A DNA stretch of 64,000 nt, taken from positions 38,673 to 102,672 of the forward strand of contig CAMWYR010000002.1 in assembly GCA_947178505.1 (NCBI GenBank), read 5' to 3'. The position numbers were made by a program, and so were the translations under genes. Shown here piece after piece: positions 46,862-57,649 of this stretch; within the stretch, counting starts at the first letter, position 1, and the number at the start of each line of letters is the position of its first letter. This DNA comes from an uncultured Muribaculaceae bacterium (lineage in GTDB: Bacteria; Bacteroidota; Bacteroidia; Bacteroidales; Muribaculaceae). Below the pieces are notes generated by a model. The model was not told where the DNA came from. It saw nothing but the letters and a program-made list of their open reading frames with translations, and searched no databases.

Positions 46862-48052
46862 TTATTTTGACTGAGCGGCTGCCTCGCCTGATGCTGTAGC
46901 TGTCTTGGGAGTGATTACCATTCCGTCGCGGACGCTGATACCTACTCCTTCAACCACGATTACGTCGCCCTCTTTAAGGCCGCCGGTGATGATATAGTTC
47001 TTACCATCGTTGATATCGGCCACCTGGATTGGCACTGAATGCACTTTTGAGCTGTCTCCGAGCACGTAGGCAAACTTCATATCCTGGATCTCAAATGTAG
47101 CACTCTGAGGAATCTGGAGGTTAGACCCCTGTACCATCGGGATGATTACTTTGCCCGTGTTGCCGCTGTGAAGCATGCCCTTGGGGTTGGGGAAGAGGGC
47201 CTTCGCTGTGGCTGAACCTGTTGAAGAGTCTATCACGCCCGAAATGGAGATGATTTTTCCGGGATACTCGTAGCGTTCACCCGTAGCGAGTTCGAGCGTA
47301 ACAGGGGGAAGAGCCTTGATCGCCTCCTGAAGAGAACGCTTGCCGTTGTCGGTCAGAGCGAGCACTTCTTTCTCATTAAGTGCGAAAGTTGCGCGCATTT
47401 CCGAGTTGTTCGAAAGAACGGTCAGAAGCGACTGAGGAGTCACAAGCGAGCCCTCGCGATAGTCGATGCTGCCGACAACGCCACTCTCCGGAGCTGTTAC
47501 TGTCGAAAAGCTGAGGTTCTTACGGGCCGAAGTGAGATTGGCCTGTGCCTGGCTGATCTGCGACTTGGTGGCGTTGAGCTGTGCAACTGCTGCATTATAG
47601 GCGTCAACTGAAGTCTGATATGCCGGCTGAGAGATAATATTCTTGTCGAGAAGCAGTTTGTTGTTGTTCATATTGGTCTTCGCAGTGTTGACATTGGCCT
47701 GAGCGACCGCTACCTGCGATTTTGCAGCCTCTACACTCGCCTGAGCAGCATCGACTGCGGCCTGAAGCTGCACCTGATCGATAATGAAGAGAGTCTGACC
47801 TTTCGATACCTTCTGACCCTCCTCTACGCATACCTTGGTCAGGAAGCCCTGAACCTGAGGACGGATCTCAACATCATTCTCTCCTTCAAGAGTGGTCGGA
47901 AGCCCGCTCTCAAGAGTAGTGGTTTCTTCTGTCACAGTCATTACGGCAAGTTCCGGTGCCGACATCTGCTGATCCTGTTTTCCCTTGCAGGAAGGGAGAA
48001 CTACGGCCACTGCAATGGCCGGCAGCAACACGCTGCTTACTCTTTTAATCAT
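46862..48052 (-). CDS. RND efflux periplasmic adaptor (membrane fusion protein)
   Basis: AcrA-type subunit linking the permease to the outer membrane factor. A lipobox VLPSC (Cys near residue 22) anchors it to the inner membrane. The order of parts is beta barrel, split lipoyl motif (VQGFLTKVCVEEGQKVSKGQ near 70 and FSTVTAPESGVVGSIDYREG near 195), and a long alpha hairpin of Ala/Gln/Asn-rich coiled coil between them. The C-terminal membrane-proximal domain ends GISVRDGMVITPK. It is 396 residues long and first in the operon, with a likely promoter at 48170-48177. Confidence 0.94.
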   Translation of the reverse strand: MIKRVSSVLLPAIAVAVVLPSCKGKQDQQMSAPELAVMTVTEETTTLESGLPTTLEGENDVEIRPQVQGFLTKVCVEEGQKVSKGQTLFIIDQVQLQAAVDAAQASVEAAKSQVAVAQANVNTAKTNMNNNKLLLDKNIISQPAYQTSVDAYNAAVAQLNATKSQISQAQANLTSARKNLSFSTVTAPESGVVGSIDYREGSLVTPQSLLTVLSNNSEMRATFALNEKEVLALTDNGKRSLQEAIKALPPVTLELATGERYEYPGKIISISGVIDSSTGSATAKALFPNPKGMLHSGNTGKVIIPMVQGSNLQIPQSATFEIQDMKFAYVLGDSSKVHSVPIQVADINDGKNYIITGGLKEGDVIVVEGVGISVRDGMVITPKTATASGEAAAQSK

Positions 48053-48169
48053 AATCTGTTACTATTAGTTGTTTTTTTGATTTTTTACGTGGTGTAGTTA
48101 GGCGTGTCCTAAATTTATTAACAATCTTCCTCAGGGTGGCGCATAGCTTCCCCTTTATACTCTAAAATG

Positions 48170-48177
48170 CAAATTTA
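48170..48177 (-). promoter_or_regulatory. Putative -7 box for the RND efflux operon
   Basis: On the minus strand the sequence is TAAATTTG, an exact TAnnTTTG match 117 bp before the adaptor start codon. About 20 bp further upstream a TATG resembles the -33 TTTG. The long leader could hold further control sites, but none was recognised. Confidence 0.45.
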
Positions 48178-48280
48178 ATGTTTTTTATCTGAATTATTCC
48201 CATAAGTAGATAAAAATGTCCCTTTTTGACCAATTTTAAGTGAAATAGAAAACTAAAATCACTATCGGAGTTTTCAGAAT

Positions 48281-48320
48281 GAATAAATAAAAGAGCGCAA
48301 TTGCGCTCTTTTATTTATTC
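48281..48320 (-). terminator. Palindromic terminator overlapping the ftsH stop codon
   Basis: Forty bases form an exact palindrome (GAATAAATAAAAGAGCGCAA and its complement). The ftsH stop codon (48315-48317) lies in one arm. T-rich outer arms give a U-run in both directions. Confidence 0.9.
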
Positions 48321-50423
48321 TCCGCTGAAAGGAGGAGGGGTGCCGGCATCTTCATCGTCTTCAGGGGTCTTTGTATCCTTAAGCGAATCATCCTTCTTCT
48401 TTACATCCTTCTTAACCGGGTCGTTAAGTTCGGTAAAATCCTCATAAGCGTCCGTATACTCAGGTGCGGATTCATGTTTCTTGTTATCACCGGAATTCTT
48501 CTTATTTATCTCGATAATCTCATCGGTGCGAGACTTCCACTGGCGTTTGCCGAGAATCTCCTGCACGTCATCGTGGAATATTACCTCCTTTTCCACGAGA
48601 AGGTCGCGGATCCGGTTATGCTGGGCTGCATATTTTCGGAGAATTTCCTTCGCACGCTCATACTGCTCATTGACTATTCGCTTCACCTCCTCATCAATTA
48701 CCTTCGCAGTCTCATCCGAGTAGGGTTTCGTAAAGCCCATTTCCTGGCCGGTAGAGTCATTGTAATTAAGGTTGGGCAACTTGTCGCTCATTCCATATAC
48801 GAGTACGAGCGAACGGGCTATCTTCGTACACTTCTCCAGGTCATCGCTGGCACCGGTGCCGACTTCTCCTAGGAATACTTCCTCCGCCGCACGGCCTCCG
48901 AGGAGTCCGCACATCGTGTCGAGAAGTGCCTGCGTAGGAATGATCTGGCGTGCTTCGGGAGCATACCAGGCTGCACCGAGTGCCCGCCCGCGGGGCACGA
49001 TCGTCACCTTTACGAGCGGATTGCCATATTTCGTCATCCATGAGATTGTGGCATGTCCTGCTTCATGGGTAGCGATTGCCACCTTCTCCTCATCAGTAAT
49101 GATACGTGATTTCTTTTCAAGACCACCGACGATACGGTCGATGGCAGCCATAAAATCATCCCATTCCACTGAGTCCTTATTATTACGGGCTGCGATCAGG
49201 GCTGCTTCGTTGCAGACATTAGCGATATCTGCGCCGGAAAAACCTTGGGTCTGGCGGGCGAGCTGCTCGATATCAAGCTTGCTGTTGCATTTGATATTGC
49301 GCAGATGCACCTGGAAGATCTCTTCGCGGTCGGTAAGTTCGGGAAGATCAACATAAATCTGTCGGTCGAAACGGCCTGGTCGGAGCAATGCCTTGTCAAG
49401 CATATCGGCGCGGTTGGTAGCCGCCAGGCAGATCACTCCTCCGTTGGATGAGAATCCATCCATAGCCGTAAGAAGCTGATTGAGCGTATTCTCGCGCTCA
49501 TCATTGGATCCCATGTTCGGGTTGCGTCCGCGCGCACGGCCCACGGCATCAATCTCATCGATAAATACTATACATGGGGCCTTCTCCTTTGCCTGCTTGA
49601 AAAGGTCGCGTACACGCGCTGCACCGACACCGACGAACATTTCCACGAAGTCGGATCCCGACATCGATAGGAATGGCACGTCAGCCTCCCCGGCTACAGC
49701 CTTGGCCAGAAGGGTCTTACCCGTTCCCGGAGGGCCTACAAGAAGCGCTCCTTTAGGTATCTTTGCCCCTAACTCAGTGTATCGCTGTGGATTCTTGAGG
49801 AATTCAACAATCTCCTCAATCTCCACCTTGGCCTCGGAAAGACCGGCCACATCCTTGAACGTCACATTCGTGCCGTTACCCTTATCGAAGATTGTCGCTT
49901 TTGACTTTCCGACATTAAAGATGCCACCTCCGGGGCCACCACCCGACGCCATACGGCGCGACATGAACATCATGACGCCGATTACGAGCACGATCGGCCC
50001 GAAATACCATATGACTTTCATCAGATCGCTTCCCTTCTCGTAATTAACCTTTATCTGAGGCTTTCCTTCTGAAGCGAGCGTGGCATTCCATGAATCGATC
50101 TTCTCCTGAATCTTGTCGGTAGAGGGAATGGTGGTCTCGATTTTTTTATCCCCGGTCATCTGGGGAGTCATGTCAAACTTCATGTCTTTAGCTCCCTGTT
50201 CGGTCAGGAAGCCCTCGGCTACTCCGTTCTGAGTCTGCACCATGATTTTGTCAAGGTCGCCCTTAAGGGCCGCCTTCTCAAATTCCGACCAATCCACATT
50301 TTTTACCTGAGATGTGTCCTGGAAGTAGTATAATGCAATGAGGGAAAATGCCAGAAGACCATACATCCAATACATATTGAATAGTGGTCTTTTGTTGTTA
50401 CGCTTTTTATTCGGTTGCGCCAT
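48315..50423 (-). CDS. ftsH: ATP-dependent zinc metalloprotease FtsH
   Basis: Membrane-bound AAA protease that degrades damaged membrane proteins and some regulators. Two membrane segments (about 13-32 and 133-155) flank a periplasmic domain. The AAA domain has Walker A GPPGTGKT near 231 and Walker [13 protein letters not shown], with the second region of homology RPGRFDRQI. The zinc site is HEAGHA near residue 451. The C-terminal tail is charged and ends TPPPFSGE. It is 702 residues long. rsfS lies 75 bp upstream on the same strand. Confidence 0.97.
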   Translation of the reverse strand: MAQPNKKRNNKRPLFNMYWMYGLLAFSLIALYYFQDTSQVKNVDWSEFEKAALKGDLDKIMVQTQNGVAEGFLTEQGAKDMKFDMTPQMTGDKKIETTIPSTDKIQEKIDSWNATLASEGKPQIKVNYEKGSDLMKVIWYFGPIVLVIGVMMFMSRRMASGGGPGGGIFNVGKSKATIFDKGNGTNVTFKDVAGLSEAKVEIEEIVEFLKNPQRYTELGAKIPKGALLVGPPGTGKTLLAKAVAGEADVPFLSMSGSDFVEMFVGVGAARVRDLFKQAKEKAPCIVFIDEIDAVGRARGRNPNMGSNDERENTLNQLLTAMDGFSSNGGVICLAATNRADMLDKALLRPGRFDRQIYVDLPELTDREEIFQVHLRNIKCNSKLDIEQLARQTQGFSGADIANVCNEAALIAARNNKDSVEWDDFMAAIDRIVGGLEKKSRIITDEEKVAIATHEAGHATISWMTKYGNPLVKVTIVPRGRALGAAWYAPEARQIIPTQALLDTMCGLLGGRAAEEVFLGEVGTGASDDLEKCTKIARSLVLVYGMSDKLPNLNYNDSTGQEMGFTKPYSDETAKVIDEEVKRIVNEQYERAKEILRKYAAQHNRIRDLLVEKEVIFHDDVQEILGKRQWKSRTDEIIEINKKNSGDNKKHESAPEYTDAYEDFTELNDPVKKDVKKKDDSLKDTKTPEDDEDAGTPPPFSGE

Positions 50424-50498
50424 AATGTCGGGTATTAATTCAGATGGTAATGATGCGAGGAGACGTCGCGCTCTTTTTTCAGGTTGGATTGCGGGTAA

Positions 50499-50885
50499 TC
50501 AGTCGAGATCCTCCACTTCGGTAATGCTTGCGTCGCTCCAGAGGTCCTCAAGATTATAGAAGTGTCTGAATTCAGGCACGAACACGTGCACGATGAGTTC
50601 TCCGTAGTCTATCACTATCCATTGTGAGTTGCGGTAGCCATCGTAATTGTAAGGCTTCACTCCTAATTTCTCGCGGAGTTTCTCACGGATATTATCTGCT
50701 ATTGAAGACACCTGCGACGTCGACTTACCTTCGCAGATTATGAAGGATTTTGCTGGAGCAGATTCAATATCCTTAAAATCTATCCGGCAGATTCCCGTGC
50801 CCTTAATGTCTTGCACGGCTTCCACCACCCCGGCTTCAAGCTGACTGAAGTCTGCCGGCAATGTGCTTGCTGTTATATTGTTCAT
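50499..50885 (-). CDS. rsfS: Ribosomal silencing factor RsfS
   Basis: Iojap-family protein that binds uL14 and blocks joining of ribosomal subunits when nutrients are short. The core motifs are AKSFIICEGKSTSQVSSIAD, YNYDGYRNSQWIVIDYGELIVHVF and FRHFYNLEDLWSDA, as in other members. It is 128 residues long. It probably forms an operon with ftsH, 75 bp downstream. The start lies divergent to the TonB-dependent receptor region. Confidence 0.95.
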   Translation of the reverse strand: MNNITASTLPADFSQLEAGVVEAVQDIKGTGICRIDFKDIESAPAKSFIICEGKSTSQVSSIADNIREKLREKLGVKPYNYDGYRNSQWIVIDYGELIVHVFVPEFRHFYNLEDLWSDASITEVEDLD

Positions 50886-50889
50886 TCTA

Positions 50890-50897
50890 TACTTTTG
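50890..50897 (+). promoter_or_regulatory. Putative -7 box for a leader or small RNA
   Basis: TACTTTTG matches TAnnTTTG exactly on the plus strand, just outside the rsfS start. A terminator follows at 50978-51001, so a transcript of roughly 95-100 nt is possible. Confidence 0.35.
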
Positions 50898-50977
50898 ATT
50901 TAATGTGGAGTCGGATTAATTTAAATTCTACAACTTCACTATAACCTTTAACAAATGAAATGCCAGTTTTATCATCC

Positions 50978-51001
50978 CGCAGTTGGGAAACTGCGTTTTT
51001 T
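50978..51001 (+). terminator. Intrinsic terminator before the TonB-dependent receptor gene
   Basis: A 7-bp perfect stem (CGCAGTT and its complement) with a 4-base loop is followed by six T on the plus strand. No plus-strand gene precedes it (rsfS runs the other way), so it would end a short RNA or attenuate the receptor mRNA. Confidence 0.6.
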
Positions 51002-51100
51002 AACAATGCTTAAATTTTTATTTATCATAAAACCGACGATAATATATTGTCTGATTATTCCGACAAAATAATAGGGCATAGGGGGCGTTTTTTATACATA

Positions 51101-53509
51101 ATGAGACACTTTAGAATTTATTTCCTGCTGGCTGTATCAATTCTTGCCCTCGGTGCGAGAGGTGAGAACGTAAAGATTTCGGGTAAGGTTGTTGATAGTG
51201 AGGATAAGCCTATTGAGTTCGCGACCGTCCGGGTGGCGAAGTCGGCCATAGGCACAAATACTAATCTGAAGGGTGAGTATTCTTTGTCGATTGCGGAGAA
51301 AGACACTATCGAGATGGTCTACAGTTGCATCGGCTTCAAGACCGTGGTGCATAAGCTCGTTAATCCCAAGGGTGATCTGACGCTCAATGTGCGACTCTAT
51401 CCTTTTGACGTCGATCTTAAGGAAATTGAGGTGGTCGGCTATCGTCAGAATTCCAACGGTATGCAGACTCTCAACACGGAGAGTTATAAACTATCTCCGG
51501 ATGTGACGGGAGGTAGCGTGGAAGCGCTCATTACGACGATGCCGGGTGTGAATTCAAGCAACGAAATGAGTTCGCAATATTCTGTGCGCGGAGGCTCTTT
51601 TGATGAAAACTCCGTATATATCAACGGAATGGAACTTTATCGTCCGCAGCTTGTGCGGAGCGGTCAGCAGGAGGGCATGAGTGTAATAAACCCGGCAATG
51701 GTCGGAAATATCAAGTTTTCTTCGGGCGGATTCCCGGCCCGGTATGCTGATAAGATGTCCTCGGCTCTTGATATCACATATCGTGAGCCGGAGGCTTTCG
51801 AGGGAGCTCTGAATCTGAGTCTGATGGGTGCCGAACTTGCAGTCGGGAACAACACCGGTAAATTCTCGCAGTTGTCGGGAGTCAGATTCAAGAAAAATAA
51901 TTCTTTGCTCTCAACGATGGATACGAAAGGGGAGTATGATCCGACGTTCTTTGATTTCCAGACGAATATGAACTTCAAGCCTAACGAAAGGCTGACTATT
52001 AATTTATTAGGGAATGTCGCGATAAACAATTTCTCCTTCAAGCCTCAGGACCGCGAGACGAGTTTCGGCACTTCGGAGGATGCCAAGAGTTTCAGGGTCT
52101 ATTTTGACGGTGAGGAAAAAGACAGGTTCGAGACTTATTTCGGTTCGCTTTCCGCTACCTATCGGGTAAATAAGGCCACGAGCTTCCGGCTCGGCGTAGG
52201 TGGCTTTCTCTCTAATGAACTTGTATCGTATGATATTTCGGGTGAGTACTGGCTTGACCAGGCCGGGACCACTGGCTCTGACGGTATCGGCGGCGAACTT
52301 GGCGTGGGCAAGTATATGGAGCATTCTCGCAACCGTCTGAAAACGTCGGTGTTCCAGATAAATCTGTCGGGCCTTACTAAATTCCGCGCCAACAACATTG
52401 CCTATGGAGTCGGATTCCAGCAAGAGCGTTTCCACGACCGCACAAAGGAGTGGGAATGGAGAGATTCAGCCGGTTATTCCTTGCCGACCCTTCCGGAGGG
52501 TGTTCACCTTGTGTATAATCTCACATCGCGACAGAACATCTCCATCACGCGCTTCAATGCATACGTTGAGGATGCTATATATCTCAGCAATAACTTCGCA
52601 TATATGACTCTCAATGCCGGCCTGAGATTCTCCTATAACGGCTTCAATAAGGAATCGCTCGTTTCTCCGCGCGTGAATTTTTCTGTTAACCCTGTGAATG
52701 CTCCGGCGTGGTATTTCAGGTTAGGAGCCGGTCTTTACTATCAGTCTCCATTTTATAAGGAATACCGCGAGATGGTGGAGGATGACTATGGCAACTACCT
52801 TATCAGGCTCAATGATAAGATTAAGTCGCCGCGAAGTATTCAGCTGATTCTTGGTGCTGACTATACGTTCCGCGCGATGAACCGTCCTTTTAAACTTACC
52901 GGCGAGGCTTATTATAAGAATCTTGCCAACCTCATTTCTTACGAATACGACAATCTTAAGATCACATACTCCGGACGCAATGACTCGAAGGGTTATGCGA
53001 TGGGTCTCGATTTTAAACTGTTCGGTCAGTTCGTGGAGGGAAGTGATTCTTGGATTAGTTTCTCGCTTATGAAGACTCAGCAGGACCTGGATGGGAAGAG
53101 AGTGCCGTTGCCGTCGGATCAACGTTACTCCGTGAGCGCATACTTCACAGACTATTTCCCGAAGTTTCCCAAACTGAAATTCAGTCTTCGCGGTGTGTTT
53201 TCAGATGGGTTGACAATGACTCCCCCTCACACGAGCAGAGCTGTCACTTACTTCCGCGCTCCGGCCTACAAGCGTGTTGATATCGGACTCAGCTGGCAAT
53301 TTATCGGCGCACCGTCGGAAAACCAGCGTCGCACAGGCTTCTTCAGCCATTTAAAGAGCCTGGTGCTCGGTGTCGATGTTTTCAACTTGCTTGATATCGC
53401 GAATGTCAGCAGTTATTATTGGGTCACTGATGTCAACAATATCCAGTATGCAGTGCCCAATTATTTGACACGCAGGCAGTTTAACGTGCGTCTGTCGTGC
53501 GAATTCTGA
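51101..53509 (+). CDS. TonB-dependent receptor with carboxypeptidase-like regulatory domain
   Basis: Outer membrane active transporter. The ATG at 51101 gives a signal peptide ([21 protein letters not shown]); an earlier in-frame TTG at 51047 is unlikely. A CarboxypepD_reg-like domain (~23-105, [21 protein letters not shown]) precedes the plug (~130-240, [32 protein letters not shown]), then a beta barrel ending NVRLSCEF with the terminal aromatic residue. At 802 residues it is smaller than SusC proteins, and there is no SusD beside it. The ligand is unknown. Confidence 0.93.
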   Translation: MRHFRIYFLLAVSILALGARGENVKISGKVVDSEDKPIEFATVRVAKSAIGTNTNLKGEYSLSIAEKDTIEMVYSCIGFKTVVHKLVNPKGDLTLNVRLYPFDVDLKEIEVVGYRQNSNGMQTLNTESYKLSPDVTGGSVEALITTMPGVNSSNEMSSQYSVRGGSFDENSVYINGMELYRPQLVRSGQQEGMSVINPAMVGNIKFSSGGFPARYADKMSSALDITYREPEAFEGALNLSLMGAELAVGNNTGKFSQLSGVRFKKNNSLLSTMDTKGEYDPTFFDFQTNMNFKPNERLTINLLGNVAINNFSFKPQDRETSFGTSEDAKSFRVYFDGEEKDRFETYFGSLSATYRVNKATSFRLGVGGFLSNELVSYDISGEYWLDQAGTTGSDGIGGELGVGKYMEHSRNRLKTSVFQINLSGLTKFRANNIAYGVGFQQERFHDRTKEWEWRDSAGYSLPTLPEGVHLVYNLTSRQNISITRFNAYVEDAIYLSNNFAYMTLNAGLRFSYNGFNKESLVSPRVNFSVNPVNAPAWYFRLGAGLYYQSPFYKEYREMVEDDYGNYLIRLNDKIKSPRSIQLILGADYTFRAMNRPFKLTGEAYYKNLANLISYEYDNLKITYSGRNDSKGYAMGLDFKLFGQFVEGSDSWISFSLMKTQQDLDGKRVPLPSDQRYSVSAYFTDYFPKFPKLKFSLRGVFSDGLTMTPPHTSRAVTYFRAPAYKRVDIGLSWQFIGAPSENQRRTGFFSHLKSLVLGVDVFNLLDIANVSSYYWVTDVNNIQYAVPNYLTRRQFNVRLSCEF

Positions 53510-53579
53510 TATTGATGCTTACGGCGCGATTTGCATAAGTGCACGATATTTGCTAAATTCGCCGAAAATATATAGAAAT

Positions 53580-54941
53580 ATGGCCCAGAAACCAAGTATA
53601 CCCAAGGGCACGCGCGATTTCGGTCCGCTCGAAATGGCGCGTCGCAACTATATCTTCGATACAATCAAGAAGAATTTCCGTCTTTTCGGCTATAAGCAGA
53701 TTGAGACTCCTGCGATGGAGAATCTTTCGACACTTATGGGAAAATACGGAGAGGAGGGCGATAAGCTTCTCTTTAAGATTCAGAATTCCGGTGATTTCCT
53801 GAAGAGCTGCAGTGATGCCGAACTCGCAGAGCGCAATCTCGTGCGCCTCACTAACAAGATGTGTGAGAAAGGTCTCCGCTACGACCTGACGGTTCCTTTC
53901 GCGCGTTTTGTCGTGCAGCACCGCAACGACCTCACTATGCCCTTCAAGCGTTATCAGATTCAGCCCGTATGGCGTGCCGACCGTCCGCAGAAGGGCCGCT
54001 ATCGTGAATTTTATCAGTGCGATGCCGATGTGGTCGGTTCAGATTCCCTCTTTAATGAGGTGGAGCTTCTTCAGCTTATCGACAAGGTGTTCGCCGATCT
54101 GAAGATTAACGTTATCGTTAAGCTTAACAACCGAAAGATTCTTGCCGGCATCGCGGAGACGATCGGAGAGGCCGACAAGATTGTAGATATCACTGTAGCC
54201 ATCGACAAGATTGATAAGATCGGAATCGAGAATGTGAACAAGGAACTTGCGGAGAAGGGTCTTGGCGAAGAAGCCATAGCTGCGCTGCAGCCTATTCTCG
54301 AACTCAAGGGTTCGAACAGTGAGAAACTCGACCGCCTTGCCGACTTCCTGAAAGACTCAGAGACCGGGCGGCTCGGCATTCAGGAGATGCGTACGGTGAT
54401 GGAAGCTGTTGACGCTCTCGGCCATAAGTGTGAGATGGAAGTTGACTTCTCCTTGGCCCGCGGGCTCAACTATTATACCGGTACAATCATCGAGGTGAAG
54501 GCTGCCGATGTAGAGATTGGCAGTATCACGGGCGGAGGCCGTTACGACAATCTCACCGGTGTGTTCGGTATGCCCGGTCTGTCGGGAGTCGGTATATCTT
54601 TCGGTGCCGATCGTATATATGATGTCCTTACTCAACTGAATCTTTTTCCCGAATCGCTCAGTAGCACCGTACGGGTGATGTTTGTCAATTTCGGTGATAA
54701 GGAGGCTCTCCAGGCTCTTAAATATATAAAGGCATTGCGCGGAGCCGGCATTCCCGCCGAACTTTATCCCGACAATGTCAAGATGAAGAAACAGATGACT
54801 CAGGCTTCTTCCGAGAATATCCCTTACGTAGCATTTGTCGGTGATACCGAGATCGAAACCGGCACAATGGTGATCAAGGATATGGCTTCGGGCGAACAGA
54901 AGGCTTACACTGTGGAGGAGGCCATCTCTCTTCTATTATAA
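53580..54941 (+). CDS. hisS: Histidyl-tRNA synthetase
   Basis: Class II synthetase that charges tRNA-His. The start at 53580 ([16 protein letters not shown]) is the family's; a TTG at 53550 would add ten residues. Motif 1 holds [15 protein letters not shown], motif 2 is [29 protein letters not shown], and the histidine-specific motifs are [12 protein letters not shown] and GGGRYDNL. The anticodon-binding domain begins near residue 365. It is 453 residues long. A stem of nine base pairs follows the stop codon. Confidence 0.97.
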   Translation: MAQKPSIPKGTRDFGPLEMARRNYIFDTIKKNFRLFGYKQIETPAMENLSTLMGKYGEEGDKLLFKIQNSGDFLKSCSDAELAERNLVRLTNKMCEKGLRYDLTVPFARFVVQHRNDLTMPFKRYQIQPVWRADRPQKGRYREFYQCDADVVGSDSLFNEVELLQLIDKVFADLKINVIVKLNNRKILAGIAETIGEADKIVDITVAIDKIDKIGIENVNKELAEKGLGEEAIAALQPILELKGSNSEKLDRLADFLKDSETGRLGIQEMRTVMEAVDALGHKCEMEVDFSLARGLNYYTGTIIEVKAADVEIGSITGGGRYDNLTGVFGMPGLSGVGISFGADRIYDVLTQLNLFPESLSSTVRVMFVNFGDKEALQALKYIKALRGAGIPAELYPDNVKMKKQMTQASSENIPYVAFVGDTEIETGTMVIKDMASGEQKAYTVEEAISLLL

Positions 54942-54953
54942 ACCGCACTCTTT

Positions 54954-54986
54954 CATAACGCCTTCCTGATTCAGGCTGGCGTTATG
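54954..54986 (+). terminator. Hairpin after hisS
   Basis: A 9-bp perfect stem (CATAACGCC and its complement) encloses a smaller CCTG/CAGG stem, 12 bp after the hisS stop. No U-run follows, so termination is probable but not certain. Confidence 0.55.
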
Positions 54987-55004
54987 AATCTAATTCTGTG
55001 AAAA

Positions 55005-56231
55005 ATGAGTAATAATGTCATAACTCCGCGGGAATTCCTTATGATGCAGCCCTATTTCCCGGAGCATACCGAGACCGATCCCGATTATCTGAGAATTGCC
55101 AACAAGCTGTTGCGCTGTATCAATGAGTCGGAATATGGGCGGTCACTTCCTGAAGGACTTGATAAGAAAATAGCCCTCACTCTGACCGATTATATGCAGG
55201 ATATTGTAGCGGATGCAGGCTTGTGGCGCGCATTCATCGAGGCTAACCGGGCATTGTATGGCTGGTCGATTCCATTCCATAATGTCGGGGAGGATTATAT
55301 CGATTACGAACTCAATAGGGAAGATGTCTGTTTCCTCTGCTGGTATGTAATCGCTATGCTGTGGGAAGACCGACGCGATCTTTACCCCCATGATTCTGCG
55401 CTTCTTGCCTTCGCCGACGAGTGTTTCTCGGTGATGGAGGAAGAATATGACGAAGCCCCGGTCAACGAGAAGTATAATATCGCACGCGGACTTGACTTAA
55501 AGGATCCTGAGGATTCCGAGGCTATCTATCATCTGGGTAGGTGGCTTTTTCTGCACTCATATCTTCTCACTCCGGCCTTTACTCTCACCCTTCATCAACT
55601 GATGCAGAGCGTTGATATGAAGGATCCCGATGCTGATTCGAAACTGAATGAGGCCATTGAGCAGGCGATGCTTGAAAACACCACCGGTCCGCTTGCGCTC
55701 TTCACGCCGGAGTGGGTCTATCTTATCATCAACGGTGAATTGCCTGAAAGTGCGCGGCCCGCAAAGGATAGTGAGGCGCTCCCGGTCAAGACGCATCCTT
55801 ATTATGAAAAATTCGTAGAAGCCACGGGTGGTTCTCCGATTGCCTTTTTCGATAGTTATGAGGCTATGAATACTTTCTTTATCGAAGCATTGGGTTGGGA
55901 GAAGAATGTGGAGCACTTGTCGCAGGCAAAGGGTGCGCATGATTATGTACTGATGGTTAATCCGAAGAAGGGTATGCTGATGGCTCGCGATATAGCCCGC
56001 TGTATCGCTGCCCCCGGGAATCCTCTCTATGATGAGGACTTTGCACGCACGCATGCGTTCTATCTCCTGTCGGTGCGAGGTCTTTGTCCGGGCGACCTCC
56101 TACAGTATATCTTTAAGAACAACTGGTTGCCTGATGCGATGTTCCCCGGATCTGACGATGCTGATCTCGTGCACGATAACCGCGACTTCATCGCCCGTTG
56201 CTATCTTCAGTTCTATTACCGTGGCGACTGA
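55005..56231 (+). CDS. DUF3843-like family protein
   Basis: Soluble protein of 408 residues with no signal peptide or membrane segment. It resembles what I know of the Bacteroidales DUF3843 family, from the N-terminal ITPREFLMMQPYFPEHTETD and the DYLRIANKLLR stretch, but I am not certain. Acidic residues dominate and predicted helices fill most of the length. The sequence LFTPEWVYLIINGELP and GDLLQYIFKNNWLPDAMFPG are distinctive, without known function. It lies between hisS and the phosphatase gene on the same strand. Confidence 0.6.
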   Translation: MSNNVITPREFLMMQPYFPEHTETDPDYLRIANKLLRCINESEYGRSLPEGLDKKIALTLTDYMQDIVADAGLWRAFIEANRALYGWSIPFHNVGEDYIDYELNREDVCFLCWYVIAMLWEDRRDLYPHDSALLAFADECFSVMEEEYDEAPVNEKYNIARGLDLKDPEDSEAIYHLGRWLFLHSYLLTPAFTLTLHQLMQSVDMKDPDADSKLNEAIEQAMLENTTGPLALFTPEWVYLIINGELPESARPAKDSEALPVKTHPYYEKFVEATGGSPIAFFDSYEAMNTFFIEALGWEKNVEHLSQAKGAHDYVLMVNPKKGMLMARDIARCIAAPGNPLYDEDFARTHAFYLLSVRGLCPGDLLQYIFKNNWLPDAMFPGSDDADLVHDNRDFIARCYLQFYYRGD

Positions 56232-56303
56232 TTCCTTGATTTCAGAGCGATCTTCTTATGGTTCAACTAACAATTTCATAATATCCTTAAGACTTTTCCA
56301 CTC

Positions 56304-57572
56304 ATGAGACGCATATTAATTATTATGGCTGTTGCTCTTACGGGCATACCGCTGTTTGCGCAGACCACTCCGGAAGAGATGGCTGCCGACCTGAATAAGA
56401 CCGGAGGCATTTACTTCGCTTATCCCGCCACATCGGCAGATAATACACCTGCCCCTAAAGGCTATCAGCCTTTCCATATAAGTCATTACGGCCGCCACGG
56501 CTCACGCTACCTGATCGGAGATAACGATTATGAGTGGATGGCGAAACTCCTGCATAAGGCTTCTGAAGAGAATGTTCTCACCCCGCTCGGTGTTAGCTTC
56601 ATGAACCGTCTTGACTCGCTGATGATTGAGACGAAAGGACGCGGAGGCGATCTGTCGCCCCTCGGGCGCCGTCAGCACCATGATATCGCCGACCGAATGT
56701 ACAGGAATTATCCACAGGTATTCACCCCTGAATCGCATATCACAGCACGCTCCACTCTTGTGCCGCGGTGCATCCTTAGCATGGCATCTTTCTGCGAGAG
56801 CCTTAAGGAAAAGAATCCGGCACTTTATATAGAGATGGAGTCTTCAAACCGCAATATGCCCTATCTTTGTCACAGTGTGCCTGAGTCCGATAGCTTTAAC
56901 GGCCGCGACGGATGGTGGCAGGAGGTATACCGCAAGTTTGAAGAAAAGCAGACAACGCCAGAGCGTGCGGTGAATTCCATCTTCTCCTCTCCGGAATTCA
57001 TCGAGAAGTATGTGAATCCTCATGACTTCATGTGGGGTATCTATTGGATAGCTTCCGACGCACAGAACACTGAGGGCAAGATTGATTTCTATGATCTTCT
57101 CACTCCCCGGGAACTTTTTGATCTGTGGCAATGCTTCAATGCCAGATTCTATGCTCAGCACGCCGATTACGCTCCTGCCAAGGGCGTGCATCTCCGCAAT
57201 GCTGAGAATCTCCTCAACAATATCATCGACACCGCCGATGAGGCGATAGCATCCAAACAACCTTCGGCGGCTCTCCGATTCGGTCATGACGGTAATGTGA
57301 TACCGCTTACTACCCTCATGAATCTCGAAGGCTGCGGTGCGGTCATCGAGCGTCCGGAAGACTTCTATAAGGGTTGGACCGACTGGAAGATTTCTCCGAT
57401 GGCTGGTAATATTCAGCTCGTTTTCTTCCGCAATCCCAAGAATCCAGACGTGCTTGTTAAAATCCTCCATAATGAGAAGGAAACCACTATCCCGGTGGCC
57501 ACCGATATGTGGCCCTATTATAAATGGGATGACGTGAAGAGTTATTTCAAGTCAAGAATGAAGGGTGAATGA
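56304..57572 (+). CDS. Secreted histidine-type phosphatase (MINPP/phytase-like)
   Basis: Branch 2 histidine phosphatase, expected in the periplasm or outer membrane vesicles. A signal peptide (residues 1-~21, ending IPLFAQ) is followed by the catalytic motif HYGRHGSRYL near residues 55-64, with the phosphorylated His in RHG, and by the proton-donor motif FGHDGNVIPL in the C-terminal half. This pairing is found in histidine acid phosphatases, including the inositol polyphosphate phosphatases of Bacteroides. Substrate could be phytate or another phosphoester; the sequence does not settle it. The length is 422 residues. Confidence 0.88.
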   Translation: MRRILIIMAVALTGIPLFAQTTPEEMAADLNKTGGIYFAYPATSADNTPAPKGYQPFHISHYGRHGSRYLIGDNDYEWMAKLLHKASEENVLTPLGVSFMNRLDSLMIETKGRGGDLSPLGRRQHHDIADRMYRNYPQVFTPESHITARSTLVPRCILSMASFCESLKEKNPALYIEMESSNRNMPYLCHSVPESDSFNGRDGWWQEVYRKFEEKQTTPERAVNSIFSSPEFIEKYVNPHDFMWGIYWIASDAQNTEGKIDFYDLLTPRELFDLWQCFNARFYAQHADYAPAKGVHLRNAENLLNNIIDTADEAIASKQPSAALRFGHDGNVIPLTTLMNLEGCGAVIERPEDFYKGWTDWKISPMAGNIQLVFFRNPKNPDVLVKILHNEKETTIPVATDMWPYYKWDDVKSYFKSRMKGE

Positions 57573-57599
57573 CATATCATTCAACTAATGAGAGTGCAG

Positions 57600-57628
57600 A
57601 AGTGTTTAGATTTTAAATCTGAACACTT
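57600..57628 (+). terminator. Hairpin between phosphatase and SDR genes
   Basis: A 14-bp stem with one G-U pair (AGTGTTTAGATTT and its partner) has almost no loop and is followed by a T-rich tract, 28 bp after the phosphatase stop codon. Confidence 0.6.
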
Positions 57629-57649
57629 TCGTATTTTAAATAGAATGTT

